Notes: generated by a model not told the origin, from the letters alone. A DNA stretch of 64,000 nt from Enterococcus termitis (GCF_001730305.1 NZ_MIJY01000002.1:78716-142715); one strand, 5' to 3'; counted from the first letter of the stretch, positions 40,075-49,143 are shown. A program made the numbers and translations.

Positions 40075-40151
40075 ATTCAGTCGATTCGTTGTCTCTATTT
40101 TCTTTTTTTATGTTACCATAAGGATGAGTCTAATTGAGGAGGTCGATGAAG

Positions 40152-40892
40152 TTGAAGATTACCGTTTTAGGTTGTTTAGGAGCTTATCCCTATAAAGGAG
40201 AAGGAACGAGCTCTTATTTATTAGAAGCTGACGGATTTAAGCTTTTATTGGACGCAGGAAGCACTACACTAGTGAATTTAGAAGAGCATGTCGATCCATT
40301 AAGCCTGGATGCAGTGATTTTATCTCATTATCATCATGATCATATCGCGGATCTAGGCGTGCTGCAATATTACCGCCAACTGTATCCTGTACAAGAGCCT
40401 ACACCTGTTTTGCCGATTTATGGACATACCGATGATCAGATCCATTTTGATGCATTGAATCTGCCAGGTGTTTCAAAGGCAGTTCCATATTTTGAAGCAG
40501 AAGAGTTAAAATTAGGGCCGTTTCTGATTACTTTTATGAAAACGATCCATCCAGTTCCTTGTTATGCGATGCGTTTTGTTGAAGAGAAAACAGGAAAAGT
40601 CTTTGTGTTTACTGGCGATTCCGGATATTTAGAAAGCTTTGTCGAGTTTGCTGAAAAGGCAGATGTCTTTTTGGCAGATACGTATTTATTTGAAGGAAAT
40701 GAACGTCACCATGCTCATTTTACTTCAAAAGAATCGGGCGAAATAGCCAAAGCAGCCCAAGTTAACAAACTAGTTTTAACACACTTGCCTCAACACGGTT
40801 CATTGGAAGAATTGAAAGCACAAGCTCAAAAAGCAGCTGGAGATCAAGTAACTGTTTGTTTAGCAGAAAAAAATTTAGAAATCAATATTTAA
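40152..40892 (+). CDS. Metallo-beta-lactamase fold hydrolase (RNase Z-like)
   Basis: A 246-residue cytoplasmic metal hydrolase. The metal motif is SHYHHDHIADLG (HxHxDH) and later ligands are in VFTGDSGY and LTHLPQHG. It resembles the RNase Z-type branch, but the length and missing exosite leave the substrate open. GAGGAGG (40136-40142) is 9 nt before TTG 40152 and only 3 nt before ATG 40146, so TTG is preferred; the ATG adds two residues. lplA starts 13 bp downstream. Confidence 0.85.
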   Translation: MKITVLGCLGAYPYKGEGTSSYLLEADGFKLLLDAGSTTLVNLEEHVDPLSLDAVILSHYHHDHIADLGVLQYYRQLYPVQEPTPVLPIYGHTDDQIHFDALNLPGVSKAVPYFEAEELKLGPFLITFMKTIHPVPCYAMRFVEEKTGKVFVFTGDSGYLESFVEFAEKADVFLADTYLFEGNERHHAHFTSKESGEIAKAAQVNKLVLTHLPQHGSLEELKAQAQKAAGDQVTVCLAEKNLEINI

Positions 40893-40905
40893 GGAGTGAA
40901 TAATT

Positions 40906-41910
40906 GTGATTTTTGTCCCAAATGAAAACAATGATCCAAGAGTAAACTTAGCGATTGAAACGTATCTATTAAAAGAAAAACCACTAGACGAACCCATCTT
41001 ACTTTTTTATATCAATGATCCTTCGATCATCATCGGTCGGAATCAAAATACAATCGAAGAAATCAACAAAGAGTATGTTGATGAAAAAGGGATCCATGTT
41101 GTTCGTCGTTTAAGCGGCGGCGGAGCTGTTTATCATGATCATGGGAACTTAAATTTTAGTTTTATTATGCCAGATGACGGCAATTCCTTCCGTGATTTTG
41201 CCAAAGTGACTCAACCGATTATTCAAGCATTGCATGAATTAGGTGTTTCTGGAGCAGAATTAAAAGGACGTAATGATCTAGTCATCGATGGGATGAAATT
41301 CTCGGGCAATGCGATGTATGCTACTGCAGGTAGAATGTTTGCTCATGGAACCTTGATGTTTGACAGCGATATTGATGAAGTAGTTAACGCATTAAAAGTC
41401 CGTAAAGATAAAATAGAATCTAAAGGGATCAAATCCGTTCGCTCACGTGTGACAAACATCAAACCATTCTTACCAGCAGATAAACAAGAGATGACTACAG
41501 AAGAGTTTCGTGAAGATATTTTGTTGAAAATTTTTGGTGTCGATTCTGTCGATCAAGTAAAAACCTATGAACTAACAGATGAAGATTGGGAGAAAATCAA
41601 TAAAATCTCTGATGAATACTATCGTAATTGGGATTGGAATTATGGAAAATCTCCTGCATTCAACTTAGAACGTCGTCATCGTTTCCCAATTGGAGCGATC
41701 GATGCGCAGATGAATGTAGAAGATGGTGAAATCAAGGAGATTAAAATTTTCGGTGATTTCTTCGGGTTAGGTGAAATCAAAGATGTAGAAGATATTTTGA
41801 CAGGAACAAAATATGAAAAAGCAGCGATTGAAGCAGCTGTAGATAATATTGATGTAAAAAAATATTTTGGTAATATTGAAAAATCTGATTTAGTTGATTT
41901 GCTCTATTAA
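40906..41910 (+). CDS. lplA: Lipoate--protein ligase
   Basis: Activates scavenged lipoate with ATP and attaches it to lipoyl domains of 2-oxoacid dehydrogenases or GcvH. The 334-residue protein has the family motif RRLSGGGAVYHDHGNLNFS near residue 65, GRNDLVIDGMKFSGNA and a C-terminal accessory domain. The start is GTG 40906, 9 nt after AAGGAG. It is probably co-transcribed with the upstream hydrolase. Confidence 0.93.
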   Translation: MIFVPNENNDPRVNLAIETYLLKEKPLDEPILLFYINDPSIIIGRNQNTIEEINKEYVDEKGIHVVRRLSGGGAVYHDHGNLNFSFIMPDDGNSFRDFAKVTQPIIQALHELGVSGAELKGRNDLVIDGMKFSGNAMYATAGRMFAHGTLMFDSDIDEVVNALKVRKDKIESKGIKSVRSRVTNIKPFLPADKQEMTTEEFREDILLKIFGVDSVDQVKTYELTDEDWEKINKISDEYYRNWDWNYGKSPAFNLERRHRFPIGAIDAQMNVEDGEIKEIKIFGDFFGLGEIKDVEDILTGTKYEKAAIEAAVDNIDVKKYFGNIEKSDLVDLLY

Positions 41911-42051
41911 AATAAATGAGTGATAAACCTACGGCATTACCTAAGTCATTTGAAATTGAATAATCGATCAAATCAAAGTAATTTCTATACTGAATTTCGT
42001 TCATATTAACGCAAATCACATAAAAAAATGTACATTGATGATACACAACAT

Positions 42052-42104
42052 GCCTTTCAAATCTTAGCGCTTTAGCCTTTAGATTTGAAGGCTGTTTTAT
42101 TTTT
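42052..42104 (+). terminator. Terminator after lplA
   Basis: GCCTTTCAAATCT pairs with AGATTTGAAGGC (one bulged base) across a 16-nt loop, then a T-rich tract. The rest of the 268-bp gap 41911-42178 shows no gene. Confidence 0.8.
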
Positions 42105-42178
42105 GAACCTCCGTTCCTCCTTCTTTTGACATCATTGATATCTCTTCGTATAATAAAGAAGCGAAAAGGAGCGATAAT

Positions 42179-42859
42179 ATGCGAAACGAAATGATGCATC
42201 GGCCAGTGGTTAAAAAAGAACTTGTCGACTTTATGCGAAATAAACAAAAGAAAATCGACGGCGAATTAGGTGTGATCGAAGAGGAAGCTCATGAAGCTGG
42301 TGTTCCTATCATTCCTCATGAAACAGTAGCCTTTCTACAGTTTTTCCTAGGTCAGCTAAAACCCAAGGATATTCTGGAAATCGGAACAGCAATCGGTTTT
42401 TCTTCCAGCCTAATGGCACAATATGTGGGAGAAGAAGGACAAGTAACAACAATCGATCGTTTTGATGTAATGATCAGAAAAGCTAAAGTGACGTATCAAC
42501 GACTAGGACTTGAAGATAAAGTGACTTTATTGGAAGGGCAAGCGGCTGAAATTTTGCCAACCTTGACTGGTCCGTATGATTTTATTTTTATGGATAGTGC
42601 CAAATCAAAGTATATTGAATTTTTACCTGATTGTCTTCGCTTATTACGTGTGGGCGGAGTGTTGATGGTAGACGATGTATTTCAAGCGGGAACTATATTA
42701 GATCCAATCGAAGAAATCCCCCGCAGTCAGCGGACGATCCACAGAAAGCTAAATCAATTTTTAGACACTGTGATGACCCACCCAGATTTAACATCGACTC
42801 TGCTGCCTTTAGGTGACGGAGTAATAATGATCACGAAAGATAGAGAATTAACTGAATAA
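42179..42859 (+). CDS. Class I SAM O-methyltransferase (TrmR/YrrM-like)
   Basis: A 226-residue methyltransferase with SAM motif I LEIGTAIGFSSSLMAQYV (about residue 66) and the metal-binding acidic residues in FIFMDSAKSKY and MVDDVFQAG. This matches the COMT-like family that includes TrmR (YrrM), which methylates 5-hydroxyuridine at the tRNA wobble position in Bacillus. That assignment is by family resemblance. AAAAGGAG precedes the ATG. Confidence 0.85.
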   Translation: MRNEMMHRPVVKKELVDFMRNKQKKIDGELGVIEEEAHEAGVPIIPHETVAFLQFFLGQLKPKDILEIGTAIGFSSSLMAQYVGEEGQVTTIDRFDVMIRKAKVTYQRLGLEDKVTLLEGQAAEILPTLTGPYDFIFMDSAKSKYIEFLPDCLRLLRVGGVLMVDDVFQAGTILDPIEEIPRSQRTIHRKLNQFLDTVMTHPDLTSTLLPLGDGVIMITKDRELTE

Positions 42860-42866
42860 TAAAAAA

Positions 42867-42908
42867 AAGGCTCAGATCAGAATAGCACTATTTTGGTCTG
42901 TCTTTTTA
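42867..42908 (+). terminator. Terminator after the methyltransferase gene
   Basis: CAGATCAGAATAG pairs with CTATTTTGGTCTG with a wobble and mismatch, flanked by A and T runs. Confidence 0.7.
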
Positions 42909-42938
42909 GATACAATCTAAATAAAGGAGGCGTTCTCA

Positions 42939-43919
42939 ATGAAAGCAGTTGTTGTCTATGAAGCAGGAGGTCCTGAAGCTTTAATCTATAAAGAAATTCC
43001 AAGACCATCTTTAAAAGAAGGCTGGTCTTTAGTCAAAGTTAAAGGCTTTGGAATCAATCATTCAGAAATTTTTACTCGAGAAGGAAAATCGCCATCAGTG
43101 AGTTTTCCTCGGATTTTAGGGATTGAGTGTGTGGGTGTGATTGAGCAAACCACTGAGCCGAAAAGTTTACCGATTGGACAAAAAGTTGTTTCGATCATGG
43201 GAGAGATGGGTCGTGCGTACGATGGAAGCTACGCAGAATACGTTCTTATACCAAATGAACAGATTTATCCTGTTCATACAGCGCTGGGCTGGAAAACGTT
43301 GGCAACGATCCCTGAGACCTATTACACGGCGTATGGTTCATATAAAAATTTGAAGATCCAGCCCTCTGACCGTATTTTAGTAAGAGGTGCAACAAGTGGT
43401 GTTGGTATAGCTTTTCTCAAATTGATAAAAGGAAAGTATCCGAATCTGGTAGTAACTGGAACAAGTAGAGATATGGACAAACGAGAAAAATTACTAGATG
43501 CAGGTTTCGATCGAATAATTGAAGATCGGCGAGGCGTGCTGCAGACACATACTTCTTACGACAAAATTTTTGAATTGATCGGTCCTGCAACTATAAAAAA
43601 TAGCTTTAAACATCTCAATGAAGAGGGGATTTTATGCAGTACGGGCCAGTTAGGAGGACAATGGTTCCTTGAAACGTTTGACCCGATTATTGATATCAAA
43701 AAGAACAGCTATCTTACAAGTTTTTATTCGGGAAATGTTGATAAAGAGACGTTAAATGACCTTTTCGCTTACATTGAAGAACACGAAATCGACATCAAGC
43801 CAGAAAAGGTTTTTCAACTCAAAGAACTAAAAAAAGCACATGAATATTTAGAAAGTGCAGCTAGTTTTGGCAAGGTGATTATATTGAATGAAGGAACAAT
43901 GGACGATGAAAACAGATAA
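42939..43919 (+). CDS. MDR-family NAD(P)-dependent oxidoreductase (quinone reductase-like)
   Basis: A 326-residue medium-chain dehydrogenase. The N-terminal GroES-like domain has GINHSEIFTREG and LGIECVGV, and the cofactor motif is GATSGVGIAFLKL near residue 150. The zinc-binding Cys cluster of alcohol dehydrogenases is absent, which points to the quinone-reductase branch. AAAGGAGG precedes the ATG. Its 3' end overlaps the following DNA glycosylase gene by 14 bp. Confidence 0.87.
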   Translation: MKAVVVYEAGGPEALIYKEIPRPSLKEGWSLVKVKGFGINHSEIFTREGKSPSVSFPRILGIECVGVIEQTTEPKSLPIGQKVVSIMGEMGRAYDGSYAEYVLIPNEQIYPVHTALGWKTLATIPETYYTAYGSYKNLKIQPSDRILVRGATSGVGIAFLKLIKGKYPNLVVTGTSRDMDKREKLLDAGFDRIIEDRRGVLQTHTSYDKIFELIGPATIKNSFKHLNEEGILCSTGQLGGQWFLETFDPIIDIKKNSYLTSFYSGNVDKETLNDLFAYIEEHEIDIKPEKVFQLKELKKAHEYLESAASFGKVIILNEGTMDDENR

Positions 43920-44532
43920 ACAAAAAATCAAGCTTTTAAATAATCTCGTTGAGCACTATGGTTATCAATATTGGTGGGAACAGGAAAATCGACTCGCAGA
44001 TTGGGTCTCAATGATCTTGATCCAGCAAACCACTGAGAAAAATGCCAATAAAGCTTTGGCGAATTTAGAACCTTATTTAAGCGTGGAAAAGCTTTCAGCA
44101 ATTGATTTAGAAAAATTACAGGAGCTTATTCGTCCAGCAGGATTTTATAAGCAAAAAAGTAATTATATTAAAGCATTGATCCACTGGTTTATAGCACATG
44201 GCGCAGATCTTGAAACTTTTCGTTCCTACTCGACAGAAGAGCTGAGAAAAGAACTACTGAAGATCAAAGGAGTAGGAGGAGAAACTGCGGATGCGATGCT
44301 TTTATACATTTTTGAAAGGAATGTATTTATTGCAGATCAATATGCAATGCGCTTGTTTACGCGCTTTGGCTACGGACCGTATAAAAATTACGAAGGAATG
44401 CGCAAAGAATTCAATCATCTCACTGAGCAAATTCCACATCAACTGTGCAAAGAGTGGCATGCAGCTATTGATGTTCATGGCAAGCACTTCTCTAAGAATA
44501 AAAAAATGGACGAAAGTTTCTTGCTGCTGTAG
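43906..44532 (+). CDS. HhH-GPD DNA glycosylase (endonuclease III / MagIII-like)
   Basis: A 208-residue base-excision repair glycosylase. The helix-hairpin-helix LLKIKGVGGETADAML is followed by the catalytic-type Asp in FIADQYAMRLF. The Lys of bifunctional EndoIII (GxGxKTA) is Glu here, and the C-terminal Fe-S Cys cluster is missing. Both features resemble the monofunctional MagIII 3-methyladenine glycosylases. The start at ATG 43906 lies 10 nt after AAGGA; an upstream ATG at 43888 is also possible. Translation is probably coupled to the upstream dehydrogenase. Confidence 0.82.
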   Translation: MKTDKQKIKLLNNLVEHYGYQYWWEQENRLADWVSMILIQQTTEKNANKALANLEPYLSVEKLSAIDLEKLQELIRPAGFYKQKSNYIKALIHWFIAHGADLETFRSYSTEELRKELLKIKGVGGETADAMLLYIFERNVFIADQYAMRLFTRFGYGPYKNYEGMRKEFNHLTEQIPHQLCKEWHAAIDVHGKHFSKNKKMDESFLLL

Positions 44533-44612
44533 AAAAATGATCCAGAGATCACCTTTTTAATGTTTGTTTAAGTTTCAAGGCATATGCTTTTCCGAGAGAG
44601 GGAGGCATTGCA

Positions 44613-45470
44613 ATGAGAAACGATAAAAGTAGAATGAAACGTTCTATCCAAATCTTTTCAGCGCTCGGGATCTTACTAGTAATTTGCCTGTTAGGGCAAA
44701 AAAGCTTAACAGTATTTGCCGATAAATTTCCCATAACGAGCCAACCAGTCGAAATACAAACACCTACAATTATGGTGCCGGGGACGAATGGAACTGTCGA
44801 TCGTTTTGGCGGGTTGATCAAATCACTGAACACAGAGGAAGATGTAGAAGTATTGAAAGTAACGGTTGCATCAGATAACACGGTACTTTCTAAAGGAAGA
44901 CTCTCTGCTTCTTCAACACATCCAATCATTGTGATCGCCTTTGAAGACAGCAGTACTGATACGCTATCTGTTCAAGGAAAATGGTATCAAATCGCTCTAG
45001 CTTATATTCAAAAAAGCTATAGTTTTAAGACCTATAACTATTTAGGGCACTCTAACGGTGGCTTGGTAATTACTTCTTATTTGGAAAATGATCAACAAGT
45101 AACAGATCCAGAGTTAAGCAAACTAATCACGATAGGTACACCATACAATGATTTATCCAGTGCTTACAATAATACTGCAACGAACGTTACTCAGGTTAAA
45201 AAAACAAGTCCTTTACTAAATGGCTATCTGAAAAATCTTGATCAGATCCCCTCAAACATACAAATGCGAAACATCGCTGGTGAAATAAAGCATAGTGCTT
45301 CTGATGGTACAGTACCAGTTCAAAGTGTTTTTGCAGGCAGGTCTATTTATCAAGATCGTATTGCAGACTACCAAGAGCTATTGATTCAAGGAGAGCAAAC
45401 GAATCATAGTGCATTGGTTGAAAATACTGAAATAATCGATCAAATAAAAACTTTTTTTTGGCAAAACTAG
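44613..45470 (+). CDS. Exported alpha/beta hydrolase (DUF915 family)
   Basis: A 285-residue protein with an N-terminal signal anchor (about residues 14-35) and an alpha/beta-hydrolase domain of the DUF915 type. The segment MVPGTNGT lies near the oxyanion strand, and the nucleophile elbow is GHSNGG near residue 147. The C-terminal His is probably in NHSAL. GAGGGAGG precedes the ATG. It acts outside the membrane on an unknown ester or lipid substrate. Confidence 0.85.
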   Translation: MRNDKSRMKRSIQIFSALGILLVICLLGQKSLTVFADKFPITSQPVEIQTPTIMVPGTNGTVDRFGGLIKSLNTEEDVEVLKVTVASDNTVLSKGRLSASSTHPIIVIAFEDSSTDTLSVQGKWYQIALAYIQKSYSFKTYNYLGHSNGGLVITSYLENDQQVTDPELSKLITIGTPYNDLSSAYNNTATNVTQVKKTSPLLNGYLKNLDQIPSNIQMRNIAGEIKHSASDGTVPVQSVFAGRSIYQDRIADYQELLIQGEQTNHSALVENTEIIDQIKTFFWQN

Positions 45471-45523
45471 AACAACAAGAGCTTCGGGATTTAAAGAATC
45501 CTGTTGACTTCTGTTGTTTTTTT
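45471..45523 (+). terminator. Terminator after the DUF915 gene
   Basis: AACAACA pairs with TGTTGTT, with an inner GGATT/AATCC hairpin, then seven T. The gap 45471-45805 otherwise holds only the ahpC promoter region; a 65-codon frame across it is not credible. Confidence 0.75.
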
Positions 45524-45665
45524 ACTCAAAAAGACTACGGATCTTTCGTTACATTATGTAAAAATAAGCCTGTCGCCTATTTAGTAAAGCCTTTCAGTGT
45601 TATTGAGAATGAAGAGAGAATTTTCTCAAAGAGAAGTAGAAAAGGGATAAAATAAAATAACTAAA

Positions 45666-45680
45666 TTATAATAATTCTAT
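45666..45680. promoter_or_regulatory. PerR-type box upstream of ahpC
   Basis: TTATAATAATTCTAT matches the Per box TTATAATNATTATAA at 12 of 14 specified bases. It ends at the first base of the -35 TTGACA (45680-45685), a position suited to repression by the peroxide sensor PerR. Confidence 0.75.
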
Positions 45681-45708
45681 TGACACAATTATTTCAAACT
45701 GATACGCT
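45680..45708 (+). promoter_or_regulatory. ahpC promoter
   Basis: A perfect TTGACA -35 is followed after 17 bp by TACGCT, a weak -10, 97 bp before ahpC. The consensus -35 fits a strong promoter; the -10 call is less sure. Confidence 0.5.
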
Positions 45709-45805
45709 AAGACTGTAGGAAAAAGAGTTTGCTGAATGGAGTATGTATTTTATTTTTAAGAAAAATACGATTCTATCAGCATATAAAAATTAGGAGGAAA
45801 AATAG

Positions 45806-46369
45806 ATGAATTTAATCAACACAAAATTATTGGACTTTGAATGTGATGCATACCAAGATGGAGACTTTATTAAAGTCAGCACGGCAGATGTTTTAGGTAA
45901 GTGGAGTATTTTCTTCTTTTATCCAGCTGATTTTTCATTTGTTTGCCCAACAGAGTTAGGTGACATGCAAGATCACTACGATCACTTGAAAGAATTGAAC
46001 TGTGAAGTTTATTCTGTATCTGAAGATAGCCACTTTGTTCATAAAGCATGGGCAGATGCGACAGATACGATCGGTAAAATCAAATATCCGATGCTAGCAG
46101 ATCCGAATGGAAAAATCGCTCGTTTCTTCGGTGTTTTAAACGAAGAATTAGGTCAAGCATACCGTGGAACATTTATCGTTAGTCCTGAAGGCGAAATCAA
46201 ATCATATGAAATCAACGATATGGGCATCGGTCGTAATGCAGAAGAATTAGTGCGTAAATTAGAAGCATCTCAATTCGTTGCAGAACATGGAGACAAAGTT
46301 TGTCCAGCAAACTGGAAACCAGGCGAAGAAACTATCGCACCAAGCTTGGATTTAGTTGGTAAAATCTAA
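45806..46369 (+). CDS. ahpC: Alkyl hydroperoxide reductase subunit C (2-Cys peroxiredoxin)
   Basis: Reduces hydrogen peroxide and organic hydroperoxides in the cytoplasm. The 187-residue protein has the peroxidatic Cys C47 in DFSFVCPTE and the resolving Cys in DKVCPANW near residue 166. GGAGG precedes the ATG. A PerR-type box lies in its promoter. ahpF follows after 90 bp containing a hairpin that may reduce expression of the reductase relative to AhpC. Confidence 0.97.
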   Translation: MNLINTKLLDFECDAYQDGDFIKVSTADVLGKWSIFFFYPADFSFVCPTELGDMQDHYDHLKELNCEVYSVSEDSHFVHKAWADATDTIGKIKYPMLADPNGKIARFFGVLNEELGQAYRGTFIVSPEGEIKSYEINDMGIGRNAEELVRKLEASQFVAEHGDKVCPANWKPGEETIAPSLDLVGKI

Positions 46370-46392
46370 AACGTATAAATAGCAAAAAAATA

Positions 46393-46436
46393 GAGGCTGA
46401 AACAGAAGCAAACAAACTTCTGATTCGGCTTCTTTT
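46393..46436 (+). terminator. Attenuator-like hairpin between ahpC and ahpF
   Basis: GAGGCTGAAACAGAAG pairs with CTTCTGATTCGGCTTC (one A-A mismatch, some wobble), followed by a short TTTT. It is weaker than the other terminators and probably lets part of the transcription through. Confidence 0.6.
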
Positions 46437-46459
46437 AAAAAGGAGACAGGAGAAAATAT

Positions 46460-48142
46460 ATGAGTCAAGAAATTTATGATTTGATCGTGATCGGCGGCGG
46501 TTCTGCGGCCTTATCTGCGGGAATTTATGCAGGTCGTGCGATGCTGGATACCTTGATTATCGAAAAAGATAAAATCGGCGGACAAGTAACAACCACTTCT
46601 GAAATCGTTAATTACCCAGCGATTCGAGCAACAACTGGTCCTGAATTGATGGAAGAGATGCGTTTACAAGCGCTGGACTTTGGAGTTGAATTTACCACCG
46701 ATGAAATTATCGATGTTGATTTGAGCCAAACAGTAAAAACAGTGAAATCTGCGACTAAAACATATCAAGCGTATGCGGTGATTATTGCTACAGGTGCATC
46801 TGCACGTAAAATTGGTTTCCCTGGTGAAGTTGAGTTCACTGGCCGCGGCATTGCGTATTGCTCTACTTGTGATGGCGAATTTTTCCAAGGTTTAGATATT
46901 TTCGTACTAGGCGGCGGCTATGCAGCAGCAGAAGAAGCTGTTTATTTAACGCGTTACGGTAAATCAGTCACAATGATCATTCGTGAACCTGATTTTACCT
47001 GTGCTAAATTAACCGCAGAGGCTGCTAAACAGCATCCGGATATCAAGATTGTCTATAATACAGAAGTTAAAGAAATTACCGGAGACGATTTTGTTCGTAA
47101 AGCAGTTTTCTTCAATAATGAAACAGGTGAGGAAACAACCTACGAAGCACCAGAAGGTAGTACATTTGGCATGTTTGTCTTTGCAGGAAACAAACCAAGT
47201 ACGGAAATTTTTGAAGGAAAAATCGAGTTGGATCGCGGGTATGTGCCTACGAATGAAAACATGGAAACGAACGTACCAGGTGTTTATGCAGCGGGTGATT
47301 TACGAATCAAAGAATTGCGCCAAATCGTTACAGCTGTTGCTGACGGTGCGATTGCTGCAACCAATGCGCAAAAATATGTGACAGAAGAAAAAACGAAAGC
47401 CGGTTTACCAATCGTCAATGCGCGTTTAGAAACTCGTTTGGCGAAACAGCATGAAGCAAGCAAAGAAACAAAACCAAAAGAGAAACAGGCAGTAAAATCA
47501 AGTGGGAATAATACTTGGTTTCCAGATGCAATGAGAGAACAGCTTGGGGGAATCTTTGGCAAGTTGACAAAAGATGTAACGCTATTGCAAGTTATGGACA
47601 GCAGCGAGGAAAAATCACTTGAGCTGAATTCATTCTTAACAGAGTTTGCTTCATTAAGTGATAAGATCTTATTGGAAACGATCCAAAAAGGTGAAAAAGC
47701 AGATTTAGTAGAAGAATACGGCATTGATAAATTACCAAGTGTGGTTGTATTAAATGATCAAGGAGAATATACAGGAATCAAATTCAGCGGTATTCCAAGT
47801 GGTCATGAAGTCAACTCGATCGTCTTAGCTGTTTATAACGTAGGTAGTGCAGGTCAGCCGATTGAAGAACCTGTTGTTGCTAAGATCAAAGAGCTTCCTA
47901 AGAAGAAAGTTCAAATATTCGTTTCTCTAACGTGTCATTATTGTCCAGATGTCGTAGCTTCATGCCAAAGAATAGCTTCTTTGAATCATAATGTTGAAGC
48001 AGAAATGATTGACATTGGTGTCTTTCCAGAATTAAAAACGGAGAAAAAAATCATGAGTGTTCCAGCGATGATCATTGATGACGAAGAAATTGTGTTTGGC
48101 TCTAAAAACATGGAAGAGATTATTGAAATCTTAGAAAAATAG
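46460..48142 (+). CDS. ahpF: AhpF-type disulfide reductase with C-terminal redox domain
   Basis: Flavoprotein that passes electrons from NADH to AhpC. The 560-residue protein starts with the thioredoxin-reductase-like FAD domain (VIGGGSAALSAGIYAGRA), with the redox pair C134/C137 (CSTC) and an NAD-binding GGGYAAAEEA. A charged linker near residues 330-350 is followed by a double thioredoxin-fold domain with C492/C495 (TCHYC). In E. coli AhpF this second domain is N-terminal, so the order is swapped. ATG 46460 follows AGGAGACAGGAG. A strong terminator follows the gene. Confidence 0.93.
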   Translation: MSQEIYDLIVIGGGSAALSAGIYAGRAMLDTLIIEKDKIGGQVTTTSEIVNYPAIRATTGPELMEEMRLQALDFGVEFTTDEIIDVDLSQTVKTVKSATKTYQAYAVIIATGASARKIGFPGEVEFTGRGIAYCSTCDGEFFQGLDIFVLGGGYAAAEEAVYLTRYGKSVTMIIREPDFTCAKLTAEAAKQHPDIKIVYNTEVKEITGDDFVRKAVFFNNETGEETTYEAPEGSTFGMFVFAGNKPSTEIFEGKIELDRGYVPTNENMETNVPGVYAAGDLRIKELRQIVTAVADGAIAATNAQKYVTEEKTKAGLPIVNARLETRLAKQHEASKETKPKEKQAVKSSGNNTWFPDAMREQLGGIFGKLTKDVTLLQVMDSSEEKSLELNSFLTEFASLSDKILLETIQKGEKADLVEEYGIDKLPSVVVLNDQGEYTGIKFSGIPSGHEVNSIVLAVYNVGSAGQPIEEPVVAKIKELPKKKVQIFVSLTCHYCPDVVASCQRIASLNHNVEAEMIDIGVFPELKTEKKIMSVPAMIIDDEEIVFGSKNMEEIIEILEK

Positions 48143-48149
48143 AGTAGAT

Positions 48150-48196
48150 AAAAAGGATATTTGCACGCTTGTTTGAGCGTACAAGTATCCTTTTTT
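48150..48196. terminator. Terminator after ahpF
   Basis: AAAAAGGATA-TTG-ACGCT pairs with AGCGT-CAA-TATCCTTTTTT, a long stem with a six-base loop and T run. Confidence 0.93.
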
Positions 48197-48238
48197 CTAT
48201 ACACACAGCAAAAACTAGAGATGACAGACCGCACTGAG

Positions 48239-48300
48239 GATGAGACAGAAATGCTTGTTTTCGAAGGGATTGCTTCTGTTTCTACCGTTTATTCGGATTC
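48239..48300. repeat. Dispersed repeat element near the SGNH gene end
   Basis: GATGAGACAGAAATGCTTG, then GGATTGCTTCTGTTTCT, forms an imperfect hairpin. It is followed by ACCGTTTATTCGGATTCT, the same flank as at 22022 and the inverse of the element near 7814 and 26829. Confidence 0.55.
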
Positions 48301-48339
48301 TAAGGGACTGGAGTGTTTCTTTTTTAGCTTGCTCTTGTT

Positions 48340-49143
48340 TTAGTAGGTTGATTTTGTAGATCCATATTTCTCATCTAAGTAATTAGAAAATGGAGTTTCG
48401 ATCGTTTGGAAAATGCGCTTGGCAATTTCTGCATGCCCTTTAGTGTTCGGATGCATGTCCTTTTCGAGTTCCTTTTTATCAAGGATATTCGGATACTTTT
48501 TAGGATCGATAGTATCCGTTTCGGTGGTCCATAACCCACGAATATTAGCGACTGGAACCTCATATTTTGCTCCGACTTTGAAGAGCACATCATCATAACG
48601 CTGCGATAGCTTTTGTTCTCGGTTCCAAGTGGTAACCAAAACGATAAAAATATTATCTGCTTTCAATTCTGAAACGATATGAGAGATGTTTGCTTCAAAC
48701 TGGATAAGGTCTTGATCGTCCTTATAAGCCAAAATATCATTTGTTCCATATTCGATAGTTACCAGATCTGGTTTTTGTTTTTTGATTTCTTCAATACTTG
48801 AAATACCTAAACCACTCGCTTTTTCTCCAGCTTTAAAAACGCCTTGCTGGTCGATTTTCACATCAAAACGCTTAGAAAGCTCTTTAGATAGAACAGAAGT
48901 GAATTTTTCTTCCTCTTTTTCAACAATCCAGCCTGCGCTTAGACTGTCACCCATGGGAGCATAGACGAGCTTGTCCGGTAAGCTCGTTTCTCTTTCTTCA
49001 GTTGTAGTCGAAGTCGTTTCAAACGTGCTAGTTTCTGCTGCTGTTGTTTTTTCCTTTGGCGGCGTTGGAACGAGAAAATAATAAAGGAGAAAAAGGACAA
49101 CTGGAATAGCAACACCAGCTAATAAGTAGCCAAATCTTTTCAT
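48340..49143 (-). CDS. Membrane-anchored SGNH/GDSL hydrolase
   Basis: A 267-residue protein with an N-terminal signal anchor (about residues 4-25), a Thr/Glu-rich linker, and an SGNH hydrolase domain. Block I is MGDSLSAGW with the catalytic Ser, block III EYGTNDIL, and block V DMHPNTKGHAEIA with the catalytic Asp/His pair. It probably removes acyl groups from a cell-envelope or secreted substrate. ATG 49143 follows AAAGGATG; the longer frame adds unlikely N-terminal residues. Confidence 0.88.
   Translation of the reverse strand: MKRFGYLLAGVAIPVVLFLLYYFLVPTPPKEKTTAAETSTFETTSTTTEERETSLPDKLVYAPMGDSLSAGWIVEKEEEKFTSVLSKELSKRFDVKIDQQGVFKAGEKASGLGISSIEEIKKQKPDLVTIEYGTNDILAYKDDQDLIQFEANISHIVSELKADNIFIVLVTTWNREQKLSQRYDDVLFKVGAKYEVPVANIRGLWTTETDTIDPKKYPNILDKKELEKDMHPNTKGHAEIAKRIFQTIETPFSNYLDEKYGSTKSTY

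Noticed and set aside
45458..45655. 65-codon frame after the DUF915 gene
   Set aside because: It starts inside the end of the upstream gene and crosses a terminator hairpin; no ribosome site and no protein-like composition.
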